Source: DASWKG01 sp036396755
GTDB taxonomy: Bacteria; Actinomycetota; UBA4738; CALAEC01
DNA length: 39,792 bases
Reading direction: 5' to 3'
NCBI GenBank assembly: GCA_036396755.1
Contig: DASWKG010000061.1
Span: 1-39,792, forward strand
Shown: positions 32,476 through 39,792 of the stretch, piece by piece
Layout: each line of letters starts with the position of its first letter
How positions within the stretch are numbered: position 1 is the first letter of the stretch
Program-made: the position numbers and the translations under genes
Notes under the pieces: model-generated
Seen by the model: only the letters and a program-made list of their open reading frames with translations
What the model was told of the DNA's origin: nothing
Database searches by the model: none

Positions 32476-35400
32476 TCAGGCCGTGAACACCCGGACCGCC
32501 GTTGCGCACACCGGGGTGTCCGCGAGCCCGGAGCAGGTCTGCGCGACCGCCTTGTAGGAGGCCCCCGCCGTGATGCCCTCCACCGTCACGTCAGCGGACC
32601 ACGTGCCGTCGGCCCCGACGCTCGCCCAGGTCGTGTACCCCACCTCCCCGTCGGGCGTCGCGGCCGGGGCGACCCCAACCTTGACCCCGCCGGGCACCAT
32701 GTAGCCGGCCGGAACCGCGGAGTCCCCGCCGGTGTTGTGCTGGTGGGCCCCGACGGGCTGCCAGGTCGAGCAGATGCCGGGGCAGGCGGCCCCGTTGCCC
32801 GTCCCCACGTCGATGAGGGAGCCCGGTCTCGCGCCGATCAGCCCGGGGGGGACCGTGACCGAGACGGTGTTGCCTCCCATCGTCCCGGTGAGGCTCGTCG
32901 GGCAGCTGAAGCCGTTCGAGCGGCGGCAGAGCTTGAAGAACTTGCCGGTGTTGGCCTCGCCGAACCCGCCGAGGAAACCGGCCTGGAGCATGTAGCCCAT
33001 CTCCACACCGTCGACCGAGACGTACCAGTCGTAGACGAAGGTGGGGGCCACCGCGTCGAGGACCGGGCTCATGTCGTAAGTGCTGAGCGTGAACACGAGG
33101 TTGCCGGCCGCATCGAGCCCGATCGAGCCGCCGGCAAGGTCGAGCCCGTCATCGGTGAGCGCACCGCCGTCGAGGTCGTCGGCCTCGGGGTCGGCCATGA
33201 CGGCCACCGTCTTCATCACCTCGGTGCCCACGTCGAGCGCGCCGGTGATCGTGACGACGGGCCCCGAGTGGCTCACACCCGAGATGGACAGGGGTGTGAC
33301 CGTCACCTGGATCGGCACCGAGGCCGCACTGGCGCTCTGCGAGCCGTGGTTGTCCTCGACCGTGACCGTGGCGGTGTAGGTGCCCGCCGAGGTGTAGGTG
33401 TGAGACGCCGTGGCGCCCGCCTGTGTCACCGCCGCCGAACCATCACCGAAGTCGAAGGTGTAGCTGGCGATGGTGTCGCCGCCATCCGGATCGCTGGAGG
33501 TCGAGGCGTCGAAGGCCACCGGAAGCGGGGCGGCGCCGCTGGTCGGGTTGGCCGTCACGCGCGGGACCGGCGGCAGGTTCTGTTCGAGGACATACACAGC
33601 CCCGGTCGTCGTCATCGGATATCCGCCGAACACGATCATCGAGCTTCCGGTCCAGACTGCGGAGTGATCCGTGCGTCCTTGCAGGAAGCGCGGGATGCTC
33701 GTCGGCTGCCAGGTATCGGCCGCGGGGTCGTACCGGCCTCCACTGCTGCTTCCTCCACCCCAAACGATCATCTCGCTGCCGGTCCAGATCGCGGTGTCAC
33801 CGATGACCCCGCCCGAATCACCACTCGCGTTCATGGGTTGCCACGAATCGGCCGCGGGGTCGTACCGGCCTCCGCTGCTGCTTCCTCCACCCCAAACGAT
33901 CATCTCGCTGCCGGTCCAGATCGCGGTGTGAGAGGAACGCGCGCTCGGAGCGCCGGTGGCGCTCGTCGCTTGCCACGTGTCGGTCGCCGGATCGTATCGG
34001 CCGCCGGTGGCGGTTGCTGTGCTCGTCCCTCCACCCCAGACGATCATCCTGGAGCCGGACCACACCGCGCTGTGGGAAGAGCGCCCGCTGGGCGCGTCTG
34101 TCGTGCTCGTCGGTTGCCAGGTGTCGGTGGCGGGATCGTAGCGACCACCGCTGTCGTAGGCGGTTGAGCCGTCGCGCCCGCCCCAAACGATCATCTCGCT
34201 GCCGGTCCAGACCGCGGTGTGCACGCCGCGCCTGGAAGGCGTCGATGCGGTGACGCTCGTCACCGCCCACGTGTTGGTCGCGGGATCGTAGCGAGCGCCG
34301 GTGTTGCCCGTGTTGGCACCACCCGTCCCGCCCCAGACGATCATCTCGCCGCCGGTCCATACCGCGGTGTGGGAATACCTGGGGTCGGGCGCACCGACGG
34401 TCGCAGTCAGCCGCCACGTATCGGTGCTTGGGACATAGACGCCACCCGTGTTCTGCAGGGCCGTCCCAAGACCACTCCTTCCGCCCCAGATGATCATCTC
34501 GCTCCCCGTCCACACGACGCTGTGCCCATACGGACCCGCGTACTGCCGTGAGATCACCGGAGTGTTCATCGGCCGCCAGGTGTCCGTGGCGGGGTTGTAC
34601 CGTCCGTCGTTGCGACCGGTACCGCCCCATACGAGCATCTCGCTGCCGGTCCACACGCCGGCGACCCAATACGAAAGCGGAGGCTGGCCGTTCTGGTTCA
34701 TCGCCACCCAGGTGTCGGTCGCGGGGTTGTATCGGCCTCCGTTGCCGTTGTCGGGGCCGGGGCCATCCCCGCCCCAGATGAGCATCTCCGTGCCCGTCCA
34801 AACGGCGACGTGCCACTTGCGCTGGCCGGGCACGTTCACCGTTGACGTCGGCTGCCAGGTGTCGGTTGCGGGGTTGTACCGGCCGCCGGCCGAGTCGTAT
34901 CCCCCAGAGCCCGTGGCTCCCGAAAGCCCTCTCCCGCCCCAGATGATCATCTCGGTGCCCGTCCAGATCGCCGTTTGGTAGTAGCGGTCCGTCGGTGCGC
35001 CGACGAGGCTGGTCCCCGTCAAGCTCCAGGAATCGGTCTGGGGATCGTAGATCCCCCCGTTGTTGAGGTCGTTGCTCCCCTGCGGCCCGCCGCTCCCGAC
35101 GCCTCCCCAGACGATCATCCTCGTGCCGGTCCAGACGGCGGAGTGGTGCTGGCGGGCCTCGGGCGCCAACGAGAGGCTCGTAGGCGTCCACGTGTCGGTC
35201 TCGGGGTTGTAGCGTCCCCCCGTGTTCAGGAACCAGGGCGCATATTCATCGTGTCCGTTCCACCCGCCCCAGACGATCATCTCCTTCCCGGTCCACACGG
35301 TCGTGAAGCTGTCTCTGGGCGCGGGGGCACCGGTGGTGCTCATAGGCGTCCAGGTGTCGGTTGCCGGGTCGTATCGAGCGCCATCGTTGAAGTTGTCGCC

Positions 35401-36762
35401 GGAGATGGGGTCAAAGCCACCCCAGACGATCATCTCCTTGCCGGTCCAGACCGGTTGCGGCATCGTCACGCCGAGTATCCGGAATGAAGGCGCACCGATG
35501 ACGCTGATCGGCCGCCACGTGTCGGTGGCCGGGTCGTATCGACCGCCGTCTCTGTGGGGACCGATCAACGAGAACGAATAGTCATCGAAGCCCCCCCACA
35601 CGATCATCTCGCTGCCGGTCCAGACGGAAAGGGCCTGCTGTCTGAAGTCCATGCCCGCCGTTGGGCGCCATCCGTCCGTTCCACCGCTCGCGGTGGGACC
35701 CGAGCCAGCTCCATCGGCGGAGACCGCGGGGAGCCGGTACGCACGCTGCGGCTCCTCGATCTGAGCGGTGACGGTGTCGCGGACGGAGCGCCACCACGCA
35801 TCGAACGACACCTTTGGCCACTCGACGGAAGCCAGCTCGATGTGATCCTGATCGCGCGCGAGGACGGCGATGACGGAGAACCGGTCCGCCTCCTCACGAA
35901 CAGCGCTCACGCGTCCCAGCGGGATCGCGTCCATCGCGGACGCGCCGGTGACAGGCGATCGATCGAAGGGCCGAACATCTTCCCGGGGGCGCGGCGAACC
36001 ATCCCCGCCGAAGACGCCCCCTATCTCCTGGATCATCGCGTCGAACTCTTTCGCGGAGAGCCGCATCCCCGTTGCCGTCTCCGATGGCGCCGCCCTCGTG
36101 AAAGGCGCAACAGCGTAGGTTCCGCTCATCTGGCGCATCTCTCCGACCGTCCCGTATCGGGCCCGATCGGCGTGCGCACTCGCGCGCGGCGCCGCGTTGA
36201 AGCGCGGATCGTTCGAGTAAAGGTCGCGGATCAGCCGGTCGGCCAACTGCGGCCGGGCGAGACACTCGGCGATCAGACGCGGGTCGTTTCCGAGCGCGGC
36301 CCATAGCTCGCGCAGCATCTCCGGCTGCTGACTCGCTGCAGCCATGCGATCGATTTCGTCCTGGAGCTGCTCGCCGGTGATCTCTTCCTGCCACAGCAGA
36401 TCGAGCGCATCGGACATCCGGAGCGCATCGGTGACCTTTTCGCGCAGCACGGCTTCGGGGAGCACCTGCGACAGCGGCGGCCCGGCCGACGTGGGATCGC
36501 CAGAAGTCCGGTGCCGCCGATAGACCTCTTCGATCCCACGCTGGCAGGCGACTCGGTCTTCGAATGAGAGCCGCTCTGCGGGCGCGCCCACGCCCGCCTG
36601 CGTCGGTGCGCCGGGGAGGCCGGCGCTGAGGGCGAGGCAGAGAGCCATGACCGCGGTGAATCGCGGCGGCCCGTTCCGTTTCGACGACCTTGACCGCTCG
36701 ATCATCGACTCCTCCTCCGCCAGGCGTTCTGACCCGGTCCGCAAGCTCTTCTTCTTCTTCAT
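32476..36762 (-). CDS. Very large secreted protein with 14 Kelch-like repeats and a PKD domain
   Basis: 1428 residues. The ATG at 36762 follows AAGGAG. A basic N-terminus of about 35 residues precedes the signal helix (FTAVMALCLALSAGLPGAPTQA). Residues about 60-340 are a helical domain I cannot name. Residues about 375-1060 hold 14 repeats of about 44-55 residues of the form VWTGSEMIVWGG then GGRYDPATDTWxPTS then R-xx-HSA, typical of beta-propeller blades. A PKD domain (PPVPRVTANPTSGAAPLPVA, then TFDFGDGS) spans about 1065-1155. The last 270 residues are an unrecognised beta-rich domain with two Cys pairs. Likely an extracellular binding protein. A degenerate copy of the palindromic site lies 156 bp upstream. 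Confidence 0.88.
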   Translation of the reverse strand: MKKKKSLRTGSERLAEEESMIERSRSSKRNGPPRFTAVMALCLALSAGLPGAPTQAGVGAPAERLSFEDRVACQRGIEEVYRRHRTSGDPTSAGPPLSQVLPEAVLREKVTDALRMSDALDLLWQEEITGEQLQDEIDRMAAASQQPEMLRELWAALGNDPRLIAECLARPQLADRLIRDLYSNDPRFNAAPRASAHADRARYGTVGEMRQMSGTYAVAPFTRAAPSETATGMRLSAKEFDAMIQEIGGVFGGDGSPRPREDVRPFDRSPVTGASAMDAIPLGRVSAVREEADRFSVIAVLARDQDHIELASVEWPKVSFDAWWRSVRDTVTAQIEEPQRAYRLPAVSADGAGSGPTASGGTDGWRPTAGMDFRQQALSVWTGSEMIVWGGFDDYSFSLIGPHRDGGRYDPATDTWRPISVIGAPSFRILGVTMPQPVWTGKEMIVWGGFDPISGDNFNDGARYDPATDTWTPMSTTGAPAPRDSFTTVWTGKEMIVWGGWNGHDEYAPWFLNTGGRYNPETDTWTPTSLSLAPEARQHHSAVWTGTRMIVWGGVGSGGPQGSNDLNNGGIYDPQTDSWSLTGTSLVGAPTDRYYQTAIWTGTEMIIWGGRGLSGATGSGGYDSAGGRYNPATDTWQPTSTVNVPGQRKWHVAVWTGTEMLIWGGDGPGPDNGNGGRYNPATDTWVAMNQNGQPPLSYWVAGVWTGSEMLVWGGTGRNDGRYNPATDTWRPMNTPVISRQYAGPYGHSVVWTGSEMIIWGGRSGLGTALQNTGGVYVPSTDTWRLTATVGAPDPRYSHTAVWTGGEMIVWGGTGGANTGNTGARYDPATNTWAVTSVTASTPSRRGVHTAVWTGSEMIVWGGRDGSTAYDSGGRYDPATDTWQPTSTTDAPSGRSSHSAVWSGSRMIVWGGGTSTATATGGRYDPATDTWQATSATGAPSARSSHTAIWTGSEMIVWGGGSSSGGRYDPAADSWQPMNASGDSGGVIGDTAIWTGSEMIVWGGGSSSGGRYDPAADTWQPTSIPRFLQGRTDHSAVWTGSSMIVFGGYPMTTTGAVYVLEQNLPPVPRVTANPTSGAAPLPVAFDASTSSDPDGGDTIASYTFDFGDGSAAVTQAGATASHTYTSAGTYTATVTVEDNHGSQSASAASVPIQVTVTPLSISGVSHSGPVVTITGALDVGTEVMKTVAVMADPEADDLDGGALTDDGLDLAGGSIGLDAAGNLVFTLSTYDMSPVLDAVAPTFVYDWYVSVDGVEMGYMLQAGFLGGFGEANTGKFFKLCRRSNGFSCPTSLTGTMGGNTVSVTVPPGLIGARPGSLIDVGTGNGAACPGICSTWQPVGAHQHNTGGDSAVPAGYMVPGGVKVGVAPAATPDGEVGYTTWASVGADGTWSADVTVEGITAGASYKAVAQTCSGLADTPVCATAVRVFTA
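33715..33932 (-). repeat. Near-identical adjacent repeat units within the Kelch-like gene
   Basis: About 85 bp at 33715-33800 recurs at 33847-33932, 132 bp (44 codons) apart, with only isolated changes (for example A/G in CCTCC[A/G]CTG). The other repeats have diverged much more, so this pair is a recent duplication or has been homogenised. Confidence 0.7.
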
Positions 36763-36918
36763 GGCTCGCTCCTTCTCGATCTCCGGACGGGCGCATCTGC
36801 GGGCCGTCCTGTTGCCGCCCCGTAGCCGTGACGCTGGCGCCACCACAACATCTGGGTGCTACCGCAGCGAGATGGATGCGCTCCACCTACATTCGCGGGC
36901 GAGGCGACCGAACCCTTT

Positions 36919-36930
36919 GTGTTGGTGCCC
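36919..36930. promoter_or_regulatory. Degenerate palindromic site E
   Basis: The stretch CTTTGTGTTGGTGCCCAAAG (36915-36934) matches the minus-strand reading of site A (CTTTGTGCAGGTGCACGAAG) at 16 of 20 positions but has lost perfect symmetry. Weaker evidence than sites A-D. Confidence 0.3.
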
Positions 36931-37048
36931 AAAGCAACCTATGGCGCCGAGGCAGGCCGCCTCACGCGCCTGCCCGGGCGAGGTCCGGATTGCGGTCGTC
37001 GAGGCTGAGAGCAGTGAGGCGCTAGCGAGCCGCGACTTCCGACCCGTC

Positions 37049-37077
37049 TTGTCACGCGGCAGCATATCGGATAATCT
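37049..37077 (+). promoter_or_regulatory. Promoter of the toxin-antitoxin pair, probably leaderless
   Basis: TTGTCA (37049-37054), a 17-bp spacer and TAATCT (37072-37077). The expected start of transcription coincides with the ATG at 37084, and no ribosome site exists, so the message is probably leaderless. Confidence 0.6.
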
Positions 37078-37083
37078 GATTTT

Positions 37084-37332
37084 ATGGATATCAGCGCAAC
37101 CGAGGCCGCCCGTCGCTTCTCAGAGATCCTCGACGCGGTCGAGCATCGAGGGGAGAGCTTCATCATCGTCAGGCGGGGTCGGCCTGTCGCCCGCATGGGG
37201 CCCGCCGTCGACGCAAGGGGGCGGTCCGTGAAGGACATCCTTCGCCGTCACACACGTGACCGTGCGTGGGAGCGCGACCTGCGGGAGGTCCGTGCCCTGG
37301 TGGAAGTGGAGCATCGGCCCTGGACCGCCTGA
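37084..37332 (+). CDS. Phd/YefM-type antitoxin of a VapBC-like pair
   Basis: 82 residues. The N-terminus (MDISATEAARRFSEILDAVE) followed by a GESFIIVRRGRPVARMGP strand is the Phd/YefM DNA-binding fold. The acidic, Arg-rich helical C-terminus (RDRAWERDLREVRALVEVEH) should wrap and block the toxin. It would repress its own promoter. The ATG at 37084 coincides with the predicted transcription start. Its TGA (37330-37332) lies inside the toxin frame. Confidence 0.87.
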   Translation: MDISATEAARRFSEILDAVEHRGESFIIVRRGRPVARMGPAVDARGRSVKDILRRHTRDRAWERDLREVRALVEVEHRPWTA

Positions 37333-37712
37333 TCCTGGACACCACTATCCTCATCGCCGCCGAGCGTCGGCGTGGTGGCCTGGACGCTTCGATCGACGAC
37401 GATGACGACGTCGCGATCGCGGCGATCACGGCCGCCGAGCTGCTGGTAGGAATCGAGCTCGCCGATTCAAAACGACGACGATCAAGACAGCGTTACGTCG
37501 AGGCACTCCTTTCCACGATCCCCGTTGAACCTTACGATCTCGACGTGGCCAGGGCGCACGCCGTCTTGCTCGCACACACGAGGCGCTCGGGTCGGGCGCG
37601 TGGCGCGCACGATCTCCTCATCGCGGCCACGGCGCTGGCCCGGGGTCGGACCGTGGTCACCGCCGACCAGCAGGGATTCGAAGACCTGCCCGGCGTCCTG
37701 GTCAAGGGATGA
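37320..37712 (+). CDS. vapC: PIN-domain ribonuclease toxin (VapC-like)
   Basis: 130 residues from the listed start. PIN-domain acidic residues are visible: Asp in LILDTTILIAAE, Glu in ITAAELLVGIE, and the pair of Asp in GAHDLLIAATALARG and VVTADQQGFEDLPG. It should cleave RNA with Mg2+ and be held inactive by the upstream antitoxin. No ATG, GTG or TTG occurs at the expected start; CTG at 37320 is the best choice and overlaps the antitoxin gene by 13 bp, so translation probably depends on coupling. CTG at 37329 and 37335 are alternatives. Confidence 0.85.
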   Translation: MDRLILDTTILIAAERRRGGLDASIDDDDDVAIAAITAAELLVGIELADSKRRRSRQRYVEALLSTIPVEPYDLDVARAHAVLLAHTRRSGRARGAHDLLIAATALARGRTVVTADQQGFEDLPGVLVKG

Positions 37713-37851
37713 TCCGGTGAGGGTGATCCCGCAAGTCGTCTAGCCCTTTGCCCAAGGAGTTCTGGTGCGCCCGGAGCGCCTCGCTCAAGGATGCAGAACA
37801 GCCGGTGCCGACGCCCCCGGGGACCGGTCACCCTCACCTCGTGAAACCCCT

Positions 37852-38106
37852 TCATCGATCCTGCGGGACCTGCCACTGCCCTCCACCCGCAAATCGCGGC
37901 GGGGGAGCCGCGGCCACCGCCTGCACCGTGGCGATGATGTCGGCGGCCACCCGGTACGTAAGCTGCTCGCCGAGCTTGAGCCGGCCGAGCCTGCTCCGGC
38001 GATCGTCGAGGACGCCGGTCGCAACCATCTTATGTAGCGTCCTTGGGTACGTTTTTTCGAGCAGGAGTTCCAGCCCCCGATGGCGAATATTGTCGATGAT
38101 CGACAA
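37852..38106 (-). CDS. Possible small protein or gene remnant
   Basis: 84 residues from a TTG at 38106, ending TGA at 37854-37852. The sequence looks protein-like, with helical IIDNIRHRGLELLLEKTYPR then TLHKMVATGVLDDRRSRLGR. The last part (LKLGEQLTYRVAADIIATVQAV) has strong GC at third codon positions. There is no ribosome site, the start lies in the palindrome, and an ATG at 38033 would give a shorter product. It could be the end of a lost gene, perhaps a regulator. Weak call. Confidence 0.3.
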   Translation of the reverse strand: MSIIDNIRHRGLELLLEKTYPRTLHKMVATGVLDDRRSRLGRLKLGEQLTYRVAADIIATVQAVAAAPPPRFAGGGQWQVPQDR

Positions 38107-38107
38107 T
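38089..38107. promoter_or_regulatory. Perfect 19-bp palindrome, operator-like
   Basis: ATTGTCGATGATCGACAAT: 9-bp arms around a central G. The outer ATTGTC/GACAAT halves resemble operators of GntR/FadR-type regulators, from memory. It lies 104 bp upstream of the M64 ATG and at the head of the small minus frame. Confidence 0.5.
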
Positions 38108-38211
38108 CGATCGTCCGGCGCATCGGATGCGGCCGAGTGAGCGTGCGGTCTGCTCCCTCCGGCCCGTGTCCGGGACCGCAAGGGCCCGCTCCCGGATGGC
38201 GAGGAGGAGAG

Positions 38212-39792
38212 ATGAGAGGGAAGACGTCGACGCTTGCGGTGCTGGCCTTGGTTGCCGCGGCTCTGCCGCTCGGCGGGACCTTCCCGGCGGCGTCGCAGGA
38301 GCAGTGCCCGCAGCCGCTTCCGGACCCGAGGGTGATCCCATGGCAGATCACCGGGCCCCCCGCGGAGCGGCTGAACCTGATCATCCTGGGCGACGGGTAC
38401 CAGTGCGACCAGCAGAGCCTCTTCCGCGGGGACGTGGCCAGGAACCTCGCGGTGATGTGGGCCACGGAGCCCTACAAGTCGTACCGCAACTACATGAACG
38501 TGTACGCGGTGGAGATCTCGTCCGTCCACTACGGCGTCCGCTGCGACCCCGACGGGCGGGTCCGCCACCCGGACGGGACGATCCGCGACACCGGCGAGCG
38601 CGAGGGCCCGATCAACACGAAGAACACGGCCCTGCGGATGATCTACCAGAACGGGTGCAGCGACCCGCTCGCCCGCGGCACGGTGTACGGCGGTGCGCCG
38701 GTCAACTGCCAGGACTACGCGGCGTACTACGCGAACCCCGCCGACGCGTGCGAGACGGGGAACCAGGCCCACAACCGGATCATCGACCAGTTCGTGGTCC
38801 CGGTGATCGGGATCCCCCGCACCTCGCAGAGCGTGCAGACCCTCGCGATCTTCAACACCTTCACCTACGGGGGGATCGGGGGGACCCAGGCCACCACCTC
38901 GGGCGGCAGCCCGCAGGGCCCGCTGATCTCCCTCCACGAGCTCGGGCACTCCCACGGCACGATGGCCGACGAGTACCCCTACTCCTCCCGGGACGTGGTC
39001 CGGCCCTGCTACACGGGCGGCGAGCCGGGCAGCTTCCACCACACGATCCGGACCTCGACGCAGGACATGATCGACACCCAGTTCAAGTGGTGGCGGTGGA
39101 TCGGGGAGGAGAGCCTGTCCGGGGGTGTGATCGGCCTCCACGAGGGCGGCAATACGTACCCCTGCGGGGTGCGGCGGCCGAGCGAGCACTCGATCATGCG
39201 GTGGCTCGGGTTCGACTGGGATCAAGTCGGCCGCGAGCACATGGTGGCCCGGATCACCGGCCTCCGGGACACCGCTGCGATGCCGCTCCCGTCCCGGCCG
39301 GAGACCGGACTCGTGGGCCCGGATGAGGTGCTGTGGGTTCGGCCCATCCAGCCCAGGGACCACGGGATGCAGATCACCTGGCGGATCGGCGGTGCGGCCG
39401 GCACTGTCGTCCAGACGAACAACGCGCCTTACCTGGACCTCGACACCCTCGAACCACCTCCCGGTCTGGGGACGCTTGTTCACGTTGAGGTCCGAGACCC
39501 GGTCGGGCCCGACGGCATCGACTGGGTCCGCAACCCCTCGACCGGCAGCTCGGCGACCGACTCGGGATACAACGGGCCCCGGTTCGTGCAGACCCGTCAG
39601 TGGCCCGTCGGCCTCCTTCCGGTGACGCCCTCGCCTGCGCAGGCGGAGATGATCACCGGCGGCACCCTCACCGAGAATCCGGTCAACGGGACGGAGTGGG
39701 TGTATGTGGAGACGGTCCAGCCGACGGACCGTGTGCTGGACGTCACGTGGGAGCTCGACGGCGTGGAGATCCCCAACCCCCACAACCTGCGC
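38212..39792 (+). CDS. Secreted M64-family metallopeptidase (3' end outside window)
   Basis: 527 codons are present, open to the window edge. The ATG at 38212 follows GAGGAGGAGAG. A signal peptide (LAVLALVAAALPLGGTFPAASQ) leads into ERLNLIILGDGYQCDQQ, the usual opening of M64 proteins. The zinc motif is HELGHSHGTMADEY (His242, Glu243, His246, with the conserved ADEY). A downstream HEGGNTYPCGVRRPSEHSIM segment matches the conserved region after the active site. M64 includes an IgA peptidase of gut clostridia, but here a general extracellular protease role is more likely. From about residue 360 a tail of Ig-like repeats begins (VLWVRPIQPRDHG and WVYVETVQPTDR are parallel). Confidence 0.92.
   Translation, partial: MRGKTSTLAVLALVAAALPLGGTFPAASQEQCPQPLPDPRVIPWQITGPPAERLNLIILGDGYQCDQQSLFRGDVARNLAVMWATEPYKSYRNYMNVYAVEISSVHYGVRCDPDGRVRHPDGTIRDTGEREGPINTKNTALRMIYQNGCSDPLARGTVYGGAPVNCQDYAAYYANPADACETGNQAHNRIIDQFVVPVIGIPRTSQSVQTLAIFNTFTYGGIGGTQATTSGGSPQGPLISLHELGHSHGTMADEYPYSSRDVVRPCYTGGEPGSFHHTIRTSTQDMIDTQFKWWRWIGEESLSGGVIGLHEGGNTYPCGVRRPSEHSIMRWLGFDWDQVGREHMVARITGLRDTAAMPLPSRPETGLVGPDEVLWVRPIQPRDHGMQITWRIGGAAGTVVQTNNAPYLDLDTLEPPPGLGTLVHVEVRDPVGPDGIDWVRNPSTGSSATDSGYNGPRFVQTRQWPVGLLPVTPSPAQAEMITGGTLTENPVNGTEWVYVETVQPTDRVLDVTWELDGVEIPNPHNLR

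Larger units (their letters stand above)
36763..37083. other. Divergent intergenic region between the Kelch-like gene and the toxin-antitoxin pair
   Basis: 321 bp without a gene. It holds the Kelch-like gene's ribosome site, degenerate palindromic site E (36919-36930) and the antitoxin promoter (37049-37077). Nothing else is recognised. Confidence 0.5.
37713..38211. other. Intergenic region with an orphan minus frame and a 19-bp palindrome
   Basis: 499 bp before the M64 gene. It holds a possible minus-strand coding remnant (37852-38106), a perfect 19-bp palindrome (38089-38107) and the ribosome site GAGGAGGAGAG of the peptidase gene. The stretch 37713-37851 shows nothing recognisable. Confidence 0.5.

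Noticed and set aside
33590..35630. Repeated blocks in the Kelch-like gene as a CRISPR array or mobile repeats
   Set aside because: Repeats are in frame, vary as coding sequence and encode propeller blades; there are no short identical repeats with unique spacers.

Overview
The window is about 39.8 kb of very GC-rich DNA (roughly 70%). It has GTG and TTG starts, leaderless-looking promoters, tightly overlapping operons and many long secreted proteins with Ig-like, PKD, HYR, PxKF and RTX modules. This suggests an uncultured actinobacterium (Actinomycetota), free-living and able to degrade extracellular protein. No rRNA, complete tRNA, CRISPR array, transposase or integrase gene was found. Both ends are cut inside genes.

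Layout. 1-2.1 kb: the tail of an unknown gene and a secreted Ig-repeat protein, each closed by a strong hairpin. 2.1-5.0 kb: a minus-strand group with a membrane protein, a DUF2207-like membrane protein and a lipoate-protein ligase family enzyme. 5.1-5.9 kb: a CADD-like TenA/PqqC-fold oxidase and a possible CxxCxGxG mini-protein. 5.9-12.4 kb: a cobalamin riboswitch followed by eight overlapping genes, btuF-btuC-btuD-cobO-cobU-cobT-cobS-cobC. Together they import corrinoid, adenosylate it, activate cobinamide, attach the lower ligand and remove the phosphate. 12.4-17.6 kb: a minus-strand secreted protein with a PNGase A-like domain, a zinc alcohol dehydrogenase and a secreted M36 metallopeptidase. 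17.7-19.5 kb: the translational GTPase typA/bipA. 19.5-25.0 kb: a minus-strand group with a small acidic protein, a DUF2330 protein, a large M14 carboxypeptidase with RTX repeats and a secreted unknown protein.

25.0-38.1 kb looks more accessory. It has an AAA ATPase fused to a nuclease-like domain under a strong promoter with a palindrome on its -10 box, two secreted unknown proteins, an S15 peptidase with HYR and PxKF modules, a tRNA-Arg-like fragment, a truncated ArsR regulator, a 1428-residue protein with 14 Kelch-like repeats, and a VapBC-type toxin-antitoxin pair. From 38.2 kb an M64 metallopeptidase runs off the end.

The most interesting signal is non-coding. A short palindrome, GTGCA-N2-TGCAC, recurs in intergenic DNA 60-75 bp upstream of start codons of secreted-protein genes: near 14.17, 15.29, 25.02 plus 25.05, and 32.06 kb, with a degenerate copy near 36.92 kb. 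It may be the operator of a local regulon of exported hydrolases. The regulator is not in the window.
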